From: Alphaproteobacteria bacterium
Lineage (GTDB): Bacteria > Pseudomonadota > Alphaproteobacteria > Sphingomonadales > Sphingomonadaceae
Assembly: GCA_020249025.1 (NCBI GenBank)
Contig: JADCGM010000002.1
Location: forward strand, 1-7,962
DNA length: 7,962 bases
Direction of reading: 5' to 3'
A model generated the notes under the pieces. It saw only the letters and a program-made list of their open reading frames with translations, made no database searches and had not been told where the DNA came from. The first letter of the stretch is position 1, and every line of letters starts with the position of its first letter. The translations under genes and the position numbers were made by a program. Of this stretch, positions 1-5,063 are shown piece after piece.

Positions 1-49
1 CATCGAGCGTCGCCGGTTCGCTGAGACCGCAGATCTTGATCCGCGTCAT
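1..49 (-). CDS. trpF: Phosphoribosylanthranilate isomerase, N-terminal fragment (cut by window edge)
   Basis: Reading the minus strand from the ATG at 49-47 gives 16 complete codons, MTRIKICGLSEPATLD, before the window ends. The KICGL stretch right after the start is the hallmark N-terminal beta strand of TrpF, where the Cys acts as general base in isomerising N-(5'-phosphoribosyl)anthranilate to CdRP, the third step of tryptophan synthesis. Its ATG overlaps the TGA of the upstream 54-residue gene (ATGA), and no Shine-Dalgarno is visible in front of it, so translational coupling is likely. Position after pyrF fits the pyrF-trpF-trpB order that I recall from sphingomonads. The call is based on 16 residues only, but they are diagnostic. 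Confidence 0.85.
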   Translation of the reverse strand, partial: MTRIKICGLSEPATLD

Positions 50-210
50 GAGTGGAAGAGCGCGGCGTAGATCACGTAGAACCACGAGAAGATGCCGTGG
101 ACGATCGCCCACAGGATCGACTGGTTGTGATCATAGGAGATCACAATCGCCAGCGCAGACCCGAAGCTGATGCCGGCGCGAACGGTTTCCTTGCGAACCT
201 CGATGGCCAT
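46..210 (-). CDS. 54-residue small membrane protein of unknown function, between pyrF and trpF
   Basis: A short gene of 54 codons with ATG at 210-208 and TGA at 48-46. A strong Shine-Dalgarno AGGGAG (222-217 on the minus strand) lies 6 bases before the ATG, and the stop overlaps the trpF start as ATGA; both argue that it is translated. The protein starts MAIEVRKETVRAGISFG and appears to be a helical hairpin: a first hydrophobic stretch at about residues 12-25, a short polar turn YDHNQS (26-31), then a second aromatic-rich hydrophobic stretch at about 32-52 containing SWFYVIY. From memory, similar tiny proteins with a GISFGSALA...SWFYVIY pattern occur in unrelated bacteria without an assigned function. 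It has no recognisable catalytic motif. I do not know what it does; its place within a pyrimidine/tryptophan operon may be only co-transcription. Confidence 0.82.
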   Translation of the reverse strand: MAIEVRKETVRAGISFGSALAIVISYDHNQSILWAIVHGIFSWFYVIYAALFHS

Positions 211-216
211 GCTGGG

Positions 217-222
217 CTCCCT
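217..222 (-). promoter_or_regulatory. Ribosome binding site of the 54-residue membrane protein
   Basis: AGGGAG on the minus strand, 6 bases upstream of the ATG at 210 and starting directly after the pyrF stop codon (TAG, 225-223). It is the best-formed Shine-Dalgarno in the left operon, so this small gene is probably translated independently of pyrF. Confidence 0.7.
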
Positions 223-900
223 CTAGCTGAGGCTGGCGGCAATCTCGGCGGCCGCCGCCGCCGGGTCCGCCGCGCCGGTGATCGGGCGGCCGATGACAAG
301 GACGCCAGCGCCCGCCGCGAGCGCCTGCTGCGGGGTCATCACGCGCTTCTGGTCGCCGATGTCGCTGCCGGCGGGGCGAATGCCCGGAACCACGAACAGC
401 CCGCCGGGCCAGGCGGCGGCGCGCGCCGCGACCTCGTGCGCCGAGCAGACGATGCCATCGAGGCCGCTCGCCCGCGTGAGATCGGCGAGCCGCGCGACTT
501 GATCAGCCGGCGCGCCCGCGACGCCGCAGTCGGCGAGATCCGTCGCATCGAGCGAGGTCAGGACGGTGACCGCGATGACCTTGGTTGCCGGGTCCATCGC
601 CTCGCGCGCCGCCGCCATCATTGCCCGCCCGCCGGCGGCATGGACGTTGACGATCGCGAGACCCAGCCCGGACAGCGAGCGCATCGCCCCCGCAACGGTG
701 TTGGGAATGTCGTGGAGCTTCACGTCGAGGAACACCGGCAGACCGATTCCGGTCAGCCGGCGCACGCCCGCCGGCCCCTGCGCCATGAAGAATTCGAGCC
801 CGAGCTTCAGCCCGCCCACATGCGGCGCGACCGCGCGCGCCAGCGCCTCGGCGCGGTCGATGTCGCCGGTGTCGACGGCAACGTAGATCGGGTTCGTCAT
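223..900 (-). CDS. pyrF: Orotidine-5'-phosphate decarboxylase
   Basis: Converts OMP to UMP with release of CO2, the last step of de novo pyrimidine synthesis, in the cytoplasm as a TIM-barrel dimer. The 225-residue product is of normal length for bacterial PyrF. Starting at MTNPIYVAVD it shows the expected active-site residues: Asp10 in the first strand, Lys32 in GLKLG, and the signature DVKLHDIPNT with Asp59, Lys61 and Asp64. The phosphate-binding end is present as VVPGIRP and later VIGRPIT. The ATG at 900-898 overlaps the TGA of the upstream LapA-domain gene (ATGA), and the ribosome site is poor (GGCGGG), so coupling to that gene is likely. An open frame continues upstream of this ATG but is composed of low-complexity Ala/Arg/Gly sequence antiparallel to no family, so I reject a longer start. 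Confidence 0.97.
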   Translation of the reverse strand: MTNPIYVAVDTGDIDRAEALARAVAPHVGGLKLGLEFFMAQGPAGVRRLTGIGLPVFLDVKLHDIPNTVAGAMRSLSGLGLAIVNVHAAGGRAMMAAAREAMDPATKVIAVTVLTSLDATDLADCGVAGAPADQVARLADLTRASGLDGIVCSAHEVAARAAAWPGGLFVVPGIRPAGSDIGDQKRVMTPQQALAAGAGVLVIGRPITGAADPAAAAAEIAASLS

Positions 901-1238
901 GCGCCCGCCGGCGGCACGACCATGGGCTGGGCCTGCGGCGGCTCCGCCTCGTAGGTCCGCTCCGGCGCGGGCGGTTCGGCCGCCGCCGCCGGGCGCGCCG
1001 CCTCCAGCTCGCGCTCGGTGCGCTCCAGCCGCCGCCGCCAGCGCCAGCGCGCGACCGCATGGGCGACGCCGGCCGGCAACCAGCCGGCCAGCGCGGCGGC
1101 GAGCACGAGCACCGGCAGCTTCATGACGAGCTCGTAGGGCGGCCACAGCTTCACCGTCACCGGCGTCCAGTTCGCAGCGGCGAACAGGATGAACAGCAGC
1201 AGCAGCGCAAGGGTGAGAAGGGTGCGGATCGGTCGCAT
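897..1238 (-). CDS. LapA-domain (DUF1049) inner-membrane protein
   Basis: A 113-residue protein starting MRPIRTLLTLALLLLFILF. There are two predicted membrane helices, at about residues 7-23 and 41-63, separated by ANWTPVTVKLWP, the typical LapA-family link (an N-x-x-P/Q-V pattern after helix one). A basic stretch (RWRWRRRLERTERELE, 64-79), which could form a short cytoplasmic helix, follows, then a Pro/Ala/Glu-rich tail. The E. coli relative LapA works with LapB in the control of lipopolysaccharide synthesis; whether this protein does so is unknown, and no lapB lies nearby in the window. The start is chosen because homologous sequence begins with this short basic N-terminus; the open frame extends a further 80 codons upstream but is without family character and crosses the divergent promoter region. 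It is the first gene of the operon and overlaps pyrF by 4 bases. Confidence 0.85.
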   Translation of the reverse strand: MRPIRTLLTLALLLLFILFAAANWTPVTVKLWPPYELVMKLPVLVLAAALAGWLPAGVAHAVARWRWRRRLERTERELEAARPAAAAEPPAPERTYEAEPPQAQPMVVPPAGA

Positions 1239-1262
1239 ATCGCCCGAGGGGATACAGGAGGC

Positions 1263-1276
1263 GGCGGTCGACCGCC
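1263..1276. repeat. 14-bp perfect palindrome upstream of the LapA-domain gene
   Basis: GGCGGTCGACCGCC reads identically on both strands. It lies 24 bases before the start codon of the leftward LapA-domain gene, in the divergent intergenic region 1239-1384. It could be an operator or the stem of a leader hairpin, but GC-rich palindromes of this size also arise by chance in such DNA. Confidence 0.35.
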
Positions 1277-1287
1277 AGACTCCGCGG

Positions 1288-1316
1288 TTGGGACGGTTCC
1301 GGCGGCCGTGCAGAAT
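1288..1316 (+). promoter_or_regulatory. Candidate sigma-70 type promoter for the 87-residue membrane protein gene
   Basis: TTGGGA (1288-1293), a 17-base spacer, then CAGAAT (1311-1316). Each hexamer matches four of six consensus positions with ideal spacing. Transcription would start near 1323, giving a leader of about 60 bases before the ATG at 1385. A GANTC site (GAATC, 1313-1317) overlaps the -10 hexamer. I found no comparably good promoter on the minus strand for the divergent operon. Confidence 0.4.
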
Positions 1317-1384
1317 CGGGCTTCGCAAGCGAGCCGTTTTGGGTTTAGCTTCTCCTGTCCTGAGGGGGACGAGGGAGAAAAGCC

Positions 1385-1648
1385 ATGGCGAGACTGCGAA
1401 CGCAGACCGCGTGGGGGGATGCCTTTCCCGAGCTGACCGAGTCGCGCTCGCGCGCCCGGCGGCGGCGGGTGGCGACACAGGCGGCGATGGTGATGCTCGC
1501 GCTGATCGTCGCGGCAGCGGTTATGGCGGTGATCCAGCTGCTCGCGTCGGCGCAGCAGTGGCTGACCGAACTGGTCGGTCCGCATCTGCCGGGGCTGAGC
1601 CGCACCGCCGACGCCGCGCTTCATCTCGTCGCGTTTCTGCGCGGCTGA
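1385..1648 (+). CDS. Hypothetical 87-residue single-pass membrane protein
   Basis: I do not recognise the family. The start is well supported: GAGGGAG at 1371-1377 lies 7 bases before the ATG. The protein has a soluble N-terminus (MARLRTQTAWGDAFPELTES), a strongly basic patch SRSRARRRR (residues 20-28), one hydrophobic helix at about 33-54 rich in Ala, Val, Met and Ile, and a short C-terminal segment with a second mildly hydrophobic end (LHLVAFLRG). The positive-inside rule places the basic N-terminus in the cytoplasm. It is divergent from the LapA-domain operon and 107 bases upstream of the oligopeptidase gene in the same direction, with GC-rich hairpins between them, so the two may or may not share a transcript. 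Typical GC-rich codon use supports a real gene, but no function can be given. Confidence 0.72.
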   Translation: MARLRTQTAWGDAFPELTESRSRARRRRVATQAAMVMLALIVAAAVMAVIQLLASAQQWLTELVGPHLPGLSRTADAALHLVAFLRG

Positions 1649-1658
1649 CCGGCGCCCG

Positions 1659-1697
1659 CGCCGCGCCCGGCGCGGCGATGCCGGAAAAGCCTTTCCG
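1659..1697 (+). terminator. Two adjacent hairpins after the 87-residue gene, possible terminator
   Basis: An 8-bp all-GC stem (1659-1666 with 1670-1677, loop CCG) begins 10 bases after the stop codon. It is followed by a 6-bp stem CGGAAA/TTTCCG (1682-1687 with 1692-1697, loop AGCC). Neither is followed by a run of T, so this would be an atypical or weak terminator. It may instead be transcript-stabilising structure or chance in GC-rich DNA. Confidence 0.35.
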
Positions 1698-1741
1698 CAC
1701 AGGGGCTCATCGCGCTATCGCGGCGCGAATGAGTGTCAGTC

Positions 1742-1748
1742 GGAGGGA
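1742..1748 (+). promoter_or_regulatory. Ribosome binding site that fixes a TTG start for the S9 peptidase
   Basis: GGAGGGA is a near-perfect Shine-Dalgarno, ending 7 bases before an in-frame TTG at 1756. The alternative ATG at 1729 lies upstream of this site and has no comparable sequence in front of it. Starting at the TTG also gives a clean signal peptide. Confidence 0.7.
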
Positions 1749-1755
1749 ACGAGCG

Positions 1756-3936
1756 TTGCGCAGCTTCATCCGGTTCGCCGCCGTCGCCTGTCTGGCGGGC
1801 GGCGCGGTCGCCCAGCCTGCGGGCGACGCCGATCCCAACCTCTGGCTCGAAGAGGTCGAGGGCGTCCGCGCGCTCGCCCAGGTCCGCCAGTGGAACACCA
1901 CGACCGCCAAGCTGCTCGAGGCGGCGCCCGGCTTCCAGCAGACCCGCAGCCGCGCGCTCGCAATCCTCAATGACGCGCGCCAGATCGCGCTTCCCGACGA
2001 GATCCAGAACGACCGCGTCACCAACTTCTGGCAGGACGCGACCAATGTCCGCGGTCTGTGGCGCGCCACCGGACTCGTCTCCTTCGCCCGCGGCGAGCCG
2101 GAATGGCGCACGCTGCTCGATGTCGATGCGCTGGCGAAGGCGGAAGGCAAGAACTGGGTGTGGAAGGGCGCGGTCTGCCGCAAGCCCGATTACGCCCGCT
2201 GCCTCGTCTCTCTATCCGACGGCGGCAAGGACGCGCGCGAATGGCGTGAGTTCGACGTCGCCTCGGCGCGCTTCGTCCCCGGCGGCTTCCGGGTCCCCGC
2301 GGCCAAGACCGACGTCGCCTGGCTCGACAACGATCGCGTCCTCATCGAGACCGATTTCGGCCCCGGCACCCTGACCACGAGCGGCTACGGCCGTCAGGTC
2401 CGCGTCTGGACGCGCGGCACCCCGCTGGAGGCCGCCCGACTTGTCTATGAGGCGCGCACCGAGGACGTCGAGGCCTCGCCCAATGTCCGGTTCAGCGGTG
2501 GCACCGCCTATCCGATCGTCACCCGCACGATCAGCTCGTGGACGCGCGACTATTTCCACCTCACCCCCGGCGGCGCGCCGGTGCGGGCGCCGCTGCCCCA
2601 GAGCGCCGAGATCGCCGACATTCATGGCGGCCGCGCCATCGTGAAGCTCAACGAGGACTGGTCGGTCGGCGGCCAGCGCTTCAAGGCCGGCTGGCTCGTC
2701 GCCTATGAGATCGCGCCGGTGCTGGCCGGGCGCACGCCGCCGGTCGAGCTCGTCTATGTGCCCGCCGCCTCGGAGGCGGTCGAGCAGGTCTCCTCGGGCG
2801 GCGCGTGGCTCTATGTGAAGACGCTCGACAATGTCGCCGGGCGGCTGAAGGCGCTGCAGCGCGGCGACGACGGCTTCTGGACCGGGCGCGAAATGCCGAT
2901 GCCGCGCAACAGCGTCGTCAACATCGTCGAGACCGGCGGCTCGACCGGCGTCGCCTTCGTCACGGTCGAGGGGCTGCTGCAGCCGCGCACGCTCGTTCTC
3001 GTCGAACCCGCGGTGGCGCGTCCGGTGCGCACCGTCGCTGCCCAGCCGGCGATGTTCGACGCCGGGACGATGGAGGCGACGCAGCGCTTCGCCGTCTCCG
3101 CCGACGGGACCCGCATCCCCTATTTCCTCGTCCGCCCGAAGGGCGCGACCGGGCAGGTGCCGACGATCCTGCACGCCTACGGCGGCTTCCGCATCGCGCA
3201 GAACCCCGACTATCTCTCGACCCATCCGGCGCGCCTCGGGCCGCTTGCCCAGTTCTGGGTGGAAGAGGGCGGGGCCTTCGTTCTCGCCAACATCCGCGGC
3301 GGCGACGAGTTCGGACCGGCGTGGCACGACAGCGCGATCCGCGAGAACCGGCAGAAGGCGTTCGACGATTTCCATGCCGTCGCGATGGATCTGAAGAAGG
3401 CCGGCATCGCCTCGAAGGTCGCCGCCTCGGGCCGCTCGAACGGCGGCCTGCTCGTCGGCGTCGCGATGACCCAGCGCCCCGATCTCTACGACGCGGTGCT
3501 GATGGGCGTGCCGCTCGCCGACATGAAGCGCTATTCGAAGCTGCTGGCGGGCGCGTCCTGGATCGGCGAGTACGGCGATCCCGACAAGCCCGAGGACTGG
3601 GCCTTCCTGTCGAAATACTCGCCCTATCAGGCGTTGAAGCCCGGCGTCCGCTACCCCGCGCCGATGATCTACACCTCGACCAAGGACGACCGCGTCCACC
3701 CGGCGCACGCCCGCAAGATGGCGGCGCGGCTCGGCACGCTCGGCCAGCGTTTCTATTATTACGAGAACACGCAGGGCGGCCACGCCGGCAGCGCCGACCG
3801 CACCGAGGAGGCCTATCGCGTCGCGCTGATGAAGGCCTATCTCGACCGCGAGATGAAGCCGGCGCGGATCAGCGCGGGCGCCAGTTCGTTTGGCGCGCCA
3901 CCTCGTCCCAGAGAAGCGCCGCCAACCGGGCGGTGA
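1756..3936 (+). CDS. Secreted prolyl oligopeptidase family serine peptidase (S9A)
   Basis: Predicted to cleave short peptides after proline outside the cytoplasm. With the TTG start the product is 726 residues, close to the roughly 710 of prolyl oligopeptidase plus a signal peptide: MRSFIR, a hydrophobic core, and cleavage near AVA-Q at residue 19-20. Residues of about 25-430 form the N-terminal beta-propeller region, opening with DPNLWLEEVEG. The C-terminal hydrolase has oxyanion Tyr475 in HAYGGF, NIRGGDEFG, nucleophile Ser561 in GRSNGG, Asp644 in KDDRV, and His676 in GGHAG. Trp602 (SWIGEYG) and Arg646 match the proline-stacking Trp and substrate-binding Arg of porcine prolyl oligopeptidase, which favours that specificity over oligopeptidase B. 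An upstream ATG at 1729 would add nine basic residues. The last 20 or so residues (SAGASSFGAPPR...) look non-conserved and overlap the end of the convergent dat gene by 68 bases. Confidence 0.93.
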   Translation: MRSFIRFAAVACLAGGAVAQPAGDADPNLWLEEVEGVRALAQVRQWNTTTAKLLEAAPGFQQTRSRALAILNDARQIALPDEIQNDRVTNFWQDATNVRGLWRATGLVSFARGEPEWRTLLDVDALAKAEGKNWVWKGAVCRKPDYARCLVSLSDGGKDAREWREFDVASARFVPGGFRVPAAKTDVAWLDNDRVLIETDFGPGTLTTSGYGRQVRVWTRGTPLEAARLVYEARTEDVEASPNVRFSGGTAYPIVTRTISSWTRDYFHLTPGGAPVRAPLPQSAEIADIHGGRAIVKLNEDWSVGGQRFKAGWLVAYEIAPVLAGRTPPVELVYVPAASEAVEQVSSGGAWLYVKTLDNVAGRLKALQRGDDGFWTGREMPMPRNSVVNIVETGGSTGVAFVTVEGLLQPRTLVLVEPAVARPVRTVAAQPAMFDAGTMEATQRFAVSADGTRIPYFLVRPKGATGQVPTILHAYGGFRIAQNPDYLSTHPARLGPLAQFWVEEGGAFVLANIRGGDEFGPAWHDSAIRENRQKAFDDFHAVAMDLKKAGIASKVAASGRSNGGLLVGVAMTQRPDLYDAVLMGVPLADMKRYSKLLAGASWIGEYGDPDKPEDWAFLSKYSPYQALKPGVRYPAPMIYTSTKDDRVHPAHARKMAARLGTLGQRFYYYENTQGGHAGSADRTEEAYRVALMKAYLDREMKPARISAGASSFGAPPRPREAPPTGR

Positions 3937-4741
3937 CCGGCCCTGGCCGGCCGTCGCCGACCGGCTGACCGTCGATCCGCACGATCGGCAGGCAGGGCGC
4001 GGTGGTCGAGGTCAGGAACGCCTCCGCCGCCGCCAGCGCCTCGTCGCGCGTGAAGGCGCGTTCGACCACCGTCATCTGCGCCTCGCGGGCGATGCGGATG
4101 AGCGTCGCGCGCATCACACCGGGCAGGATGTCATGGCCGTTGGGGTGGGTGACGATCCGTCCGTCGCGGTCGACGATCCAGGCATTGGTCGAGCCGCCCT
4201 CGCTGACCGTGCCATCGCCGTCGACGAACCATGCCTCGAACGCGCCCGCCGCCTTCGCCGCCTGCTTGGCGAGTACATTGGGGAGCAGCGCCACCGACTT
4301 GATGTCGCGCCGCGCCCAGCGGATTTCGGGATGGGTGATCACCGAAATGCCGGTTGCCTGCTGGCCGATGCGCTGGCGGAAATCGAACGGGCGCACCGTC
4401 ATCACCAGCGTCGGACGGATGCGCGCCGGGAAGGGATGATCGCGCCGCGCCGCGCCGCGCGTCACCTGAATGTAGAGCAGCGCATCGTCGGCGAAGTTGA
4501 TGCGCAGCAGATGCTTCGCCACCAGCTCCAGCGCGCGGTCCGACATCGGCGCGCCGATGCCGAGCTCCCCGCGGCTTCGCGCCAGCCGTTCGAGATGGGC
4601 GGGCCAGTCGAGCAGCCGCCCGTTCAGAACCGCGCAGACCTCGTAAACGCCGTCGGCAAACTGGAATCCGCGGTCCTCGACCGAAACCGCCGCCTCGCCC
4701 AGCGGCCCGTACTGCCCGTCGACATAGGCGATGCGCCCCAC
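3869..4741 (-). CDS. dat: D-amino-acid aminotransferase (class IV, PLP-dependent)
   Basis: Transfers the amino group between D-amino acids and 2-oxo acids, for example D-alanine plus 2-oxoglutarate to D-glutamate, feeding peptidoglycan precursors or D-amino-acid catabolism. The 290-residue product has the class IV fold markers: EDRGFQFADGVYEV (22-35), the PLP lysine Lys148 in RRDIKSVALLPN, and SEGGSTNAW. Tyr33, Arg100 and His102 (in RRDHPFP) correspond to Tyr31, Arg98 and His100 of Bacillus D-amino-acid transaminase, the carboxylate trap that marks D-substrate specificity over branched-chain (IlvE) enzymes. I choose the GTG at 4741 because GGGGAG sits 6 bases upstream and the length matches the family. 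An ATG at 4804 would add 21 residues and would overlap the start codon of the divergent cold-shock gene. The 3' end overlaps the oligopeptidase gene by 68 bases. Confidence 0.92.
   Translation of the reverse strand: MGRIAYVDGQYGPLGEAAVSVEDRGFQFADGVYEVCAVLNGRLLDWPAHLERLARSRGELGIGAPMSDRALELVAKHLLRINFADDALLYIQVTRGAARRDHPFPARIRPTLVMTVRPFDFRQRIGQQATGISVITHPEIRWARRDIKSVALLPNVLAKQAAKAAGAFEAWFVDGDGTVSEGGSTNAWIVDRDGRIVTHPNGHDILPGVMRATLIRIAREAQMTVVERAFTRDEALAAAEAFLTSTTAPCLPIVRIDGQPVGDGRPGPVTARLAALLWDEVARQTNWRPR
4441..4460. repeat. Four tandem copies of CGCGC inside dat
   Basis: Positions 4441-4460 are four exact repeats of the pentamer CGCGC. They encode part of the GAARR stretch just ahead of Arg100 and His102 of the aminotransferase. 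Because the unit is not a multiple of three, gain or loss of one copy would shift the reading frame. Short runs like this are common in GC-rich coding DNA. Confidence 0.5.
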
Positions 4742-4747
4742 GCCCTG

Positions 4748-4753
4748 CTCCCC
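4748..4753 (-). promoter_or_regulatory. Ribosome binding site supporting the GTG start of dat
   Basis: GGGGAG on the minus strand, followed by the 6-base spacer CAGGGC and then GTG at 4741-4739. The competing ATG at 4804 has no Shine-Dalgarno on its 5' side and lies at the cold-shock gene start. Confidence 0.55.
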
Positions 4754-4767
4754 ATCCCAGCGCGCAG

Positions 4768-4796
4768 GTGACGCCCGCGCCGCGATCCGCCATAAC
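4768..4796 (+). promoter_or_regulatory. Candidate promoter giving a leaderless cold-shock mRNA
   Basis: GTGACG (4768-4773), a 17-base spacer and CATAAC (4791-4796), each matching four of six consensus bases. A start site about 7 bases after the -10 would fall at about 4803, the A of the ATG itself. No Shine-Dalgarno is visible in the 25 bases before that ATG, which fits a leaderless transcript. Confidence 0.35.
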
Positions 4797-4802
4797 GCGT
4801 TC

Positions 4803-5027
4803 ATGGCGACCGGCGAAGTGCGATGGTTCAACCGCAAGAAGGGTTTCGGCTTCATCCGGCCGGATGTCGGGCCCAAGGACGTGTTCGTGCACATCTCGGC
4901 GATCCAGCGCTCGGGCCTGCAGGTGCTCGAGGACGGTCAGCGCGTCGAGCTCGAGCTGACCCAGCTCGGCGACGGGCGGCTGGCCGCGCTGGGCTTGCGT
5001 CTGATCGACGACGGTGCGACGCCTTGA
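4803..5027 (+). CDS. Cold-shock-domain protein (single CSD)
   Basis: A 74-residue protein beginning MATGEVRWFNRKKGFGFI. It covers one five-stranded OB-fold cold-shock domain: the GEVRWFN first strand, the RNP1-type motif KGFGFI (residues 13-18) and the RNP2-type motif VFVHIS (about 27-32), which carry the aromatic residues that stack on single-stranded RNA or DNA. The C-terminal half (GQRVELELTQLGDGRLAALGLRLI) completes the barrel. Such proteins act as RNA chaperones in the cytoplasm; whether this one responds to cold cannot be told from sequence. No ribosome binding site precedes the ATG, which is unusual for this normally abundant protein. It is divergent from dat by 61 bases and followed 36 bases later by chpT in the same direction, so the two may be co-transcribed. 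Confidence 0.93.
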   Translation: MATGEVRWFNRKKGFGFIRPDVGPKDVFVHISAIQRSGLQVLEDGQRVELELTQLGDGRLAALGLRLIDDGATP

Positions 5028-5034
5028 GGCGTCG
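5017..5034 (+). repeat. Hairpin with the cold-shock stop codon in its loop
   Basis: CGACGCC (5017-5023) and GGCGTCG (5028-5034) form a perfect 7-bp stem around the loop TTGA, which contains the TGA stop of the cold-shock gene. Only TT follows, so it is not a classical terminator. It could reduce read-through into chpT, protect the 3' end of the cold-shock message, or be chance. Confidence 0.4.
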
Positions 5035-5042
5035 TTAACCTT
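5035..5042 (+). promoter_or_regulatory. Possible CtrA half-site upstream of chpT
   Basis: TTAACCTT matches seven of eight bases of the TTAACCAT-type half-site bound by CtrA in Caulobacter. It lies 21 bases before the chpT ATG. It is the only TTAA I could find by eye in the window. No second TTAA at the 7-base spacing of a full site follows, so the call is weak. Confidence 0.25.
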
Positions 5043-5063
5043 CGCCTGCGCAAGGCTTTCGTC

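Noticed and set aside
52..954. A 300-codon plus-strand frame opposite the small gene and pyrF
   Set aside because: The opposite strand holds an unambiguous PyrF and the 54-residue gene; the plus-strand product is basic low-complexity sequence.
1239..1478. Longer 193-residue version of the LapA-domain protein
   Set aside because: The added 80 residues are non-hydrophobic, without family character, and would put the membrane helix at an unusual position; they also cover the divergent regulatory region.
1189..1755. Upstream extension of the oligopeptidase frame (open from 1189)
   Set aside because: It crosses the divergent promoter region and the 87-residue gene in another frame and lacks family similarity. 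The Shine-Dalgarno at 1742-1748 and the signal peptide place the start at 1756.
1756..1815. Oligopeptidase as a lipoprotein (Cys12 in AVACLAGG)
   Set aside because: The hydrophobic stretch before the Cys is too short and the -3 residue is Ala rather than Leu/Val/Ile. A signal peptidase I site at AVA-Q fits better.
2212..3783. A 523-codon open frame on the minus strand opposite the oligopeptidase
   Set aside because: It is antisense to a gene with a complete catalytic triad, and its product is low-complexity Arg/Ala/Gly/Asp-rich sequence with no motif. Long antisense frames are expected in GC-rich codon usage.
4742..4804. ATG at 4804 as the dat start (21 extra residues)
   Set aside because: It would overlap the cold-shock start codon, lacks a Shine-Dalgarno and exceeds the usual length. 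It cannot be fully excluded.
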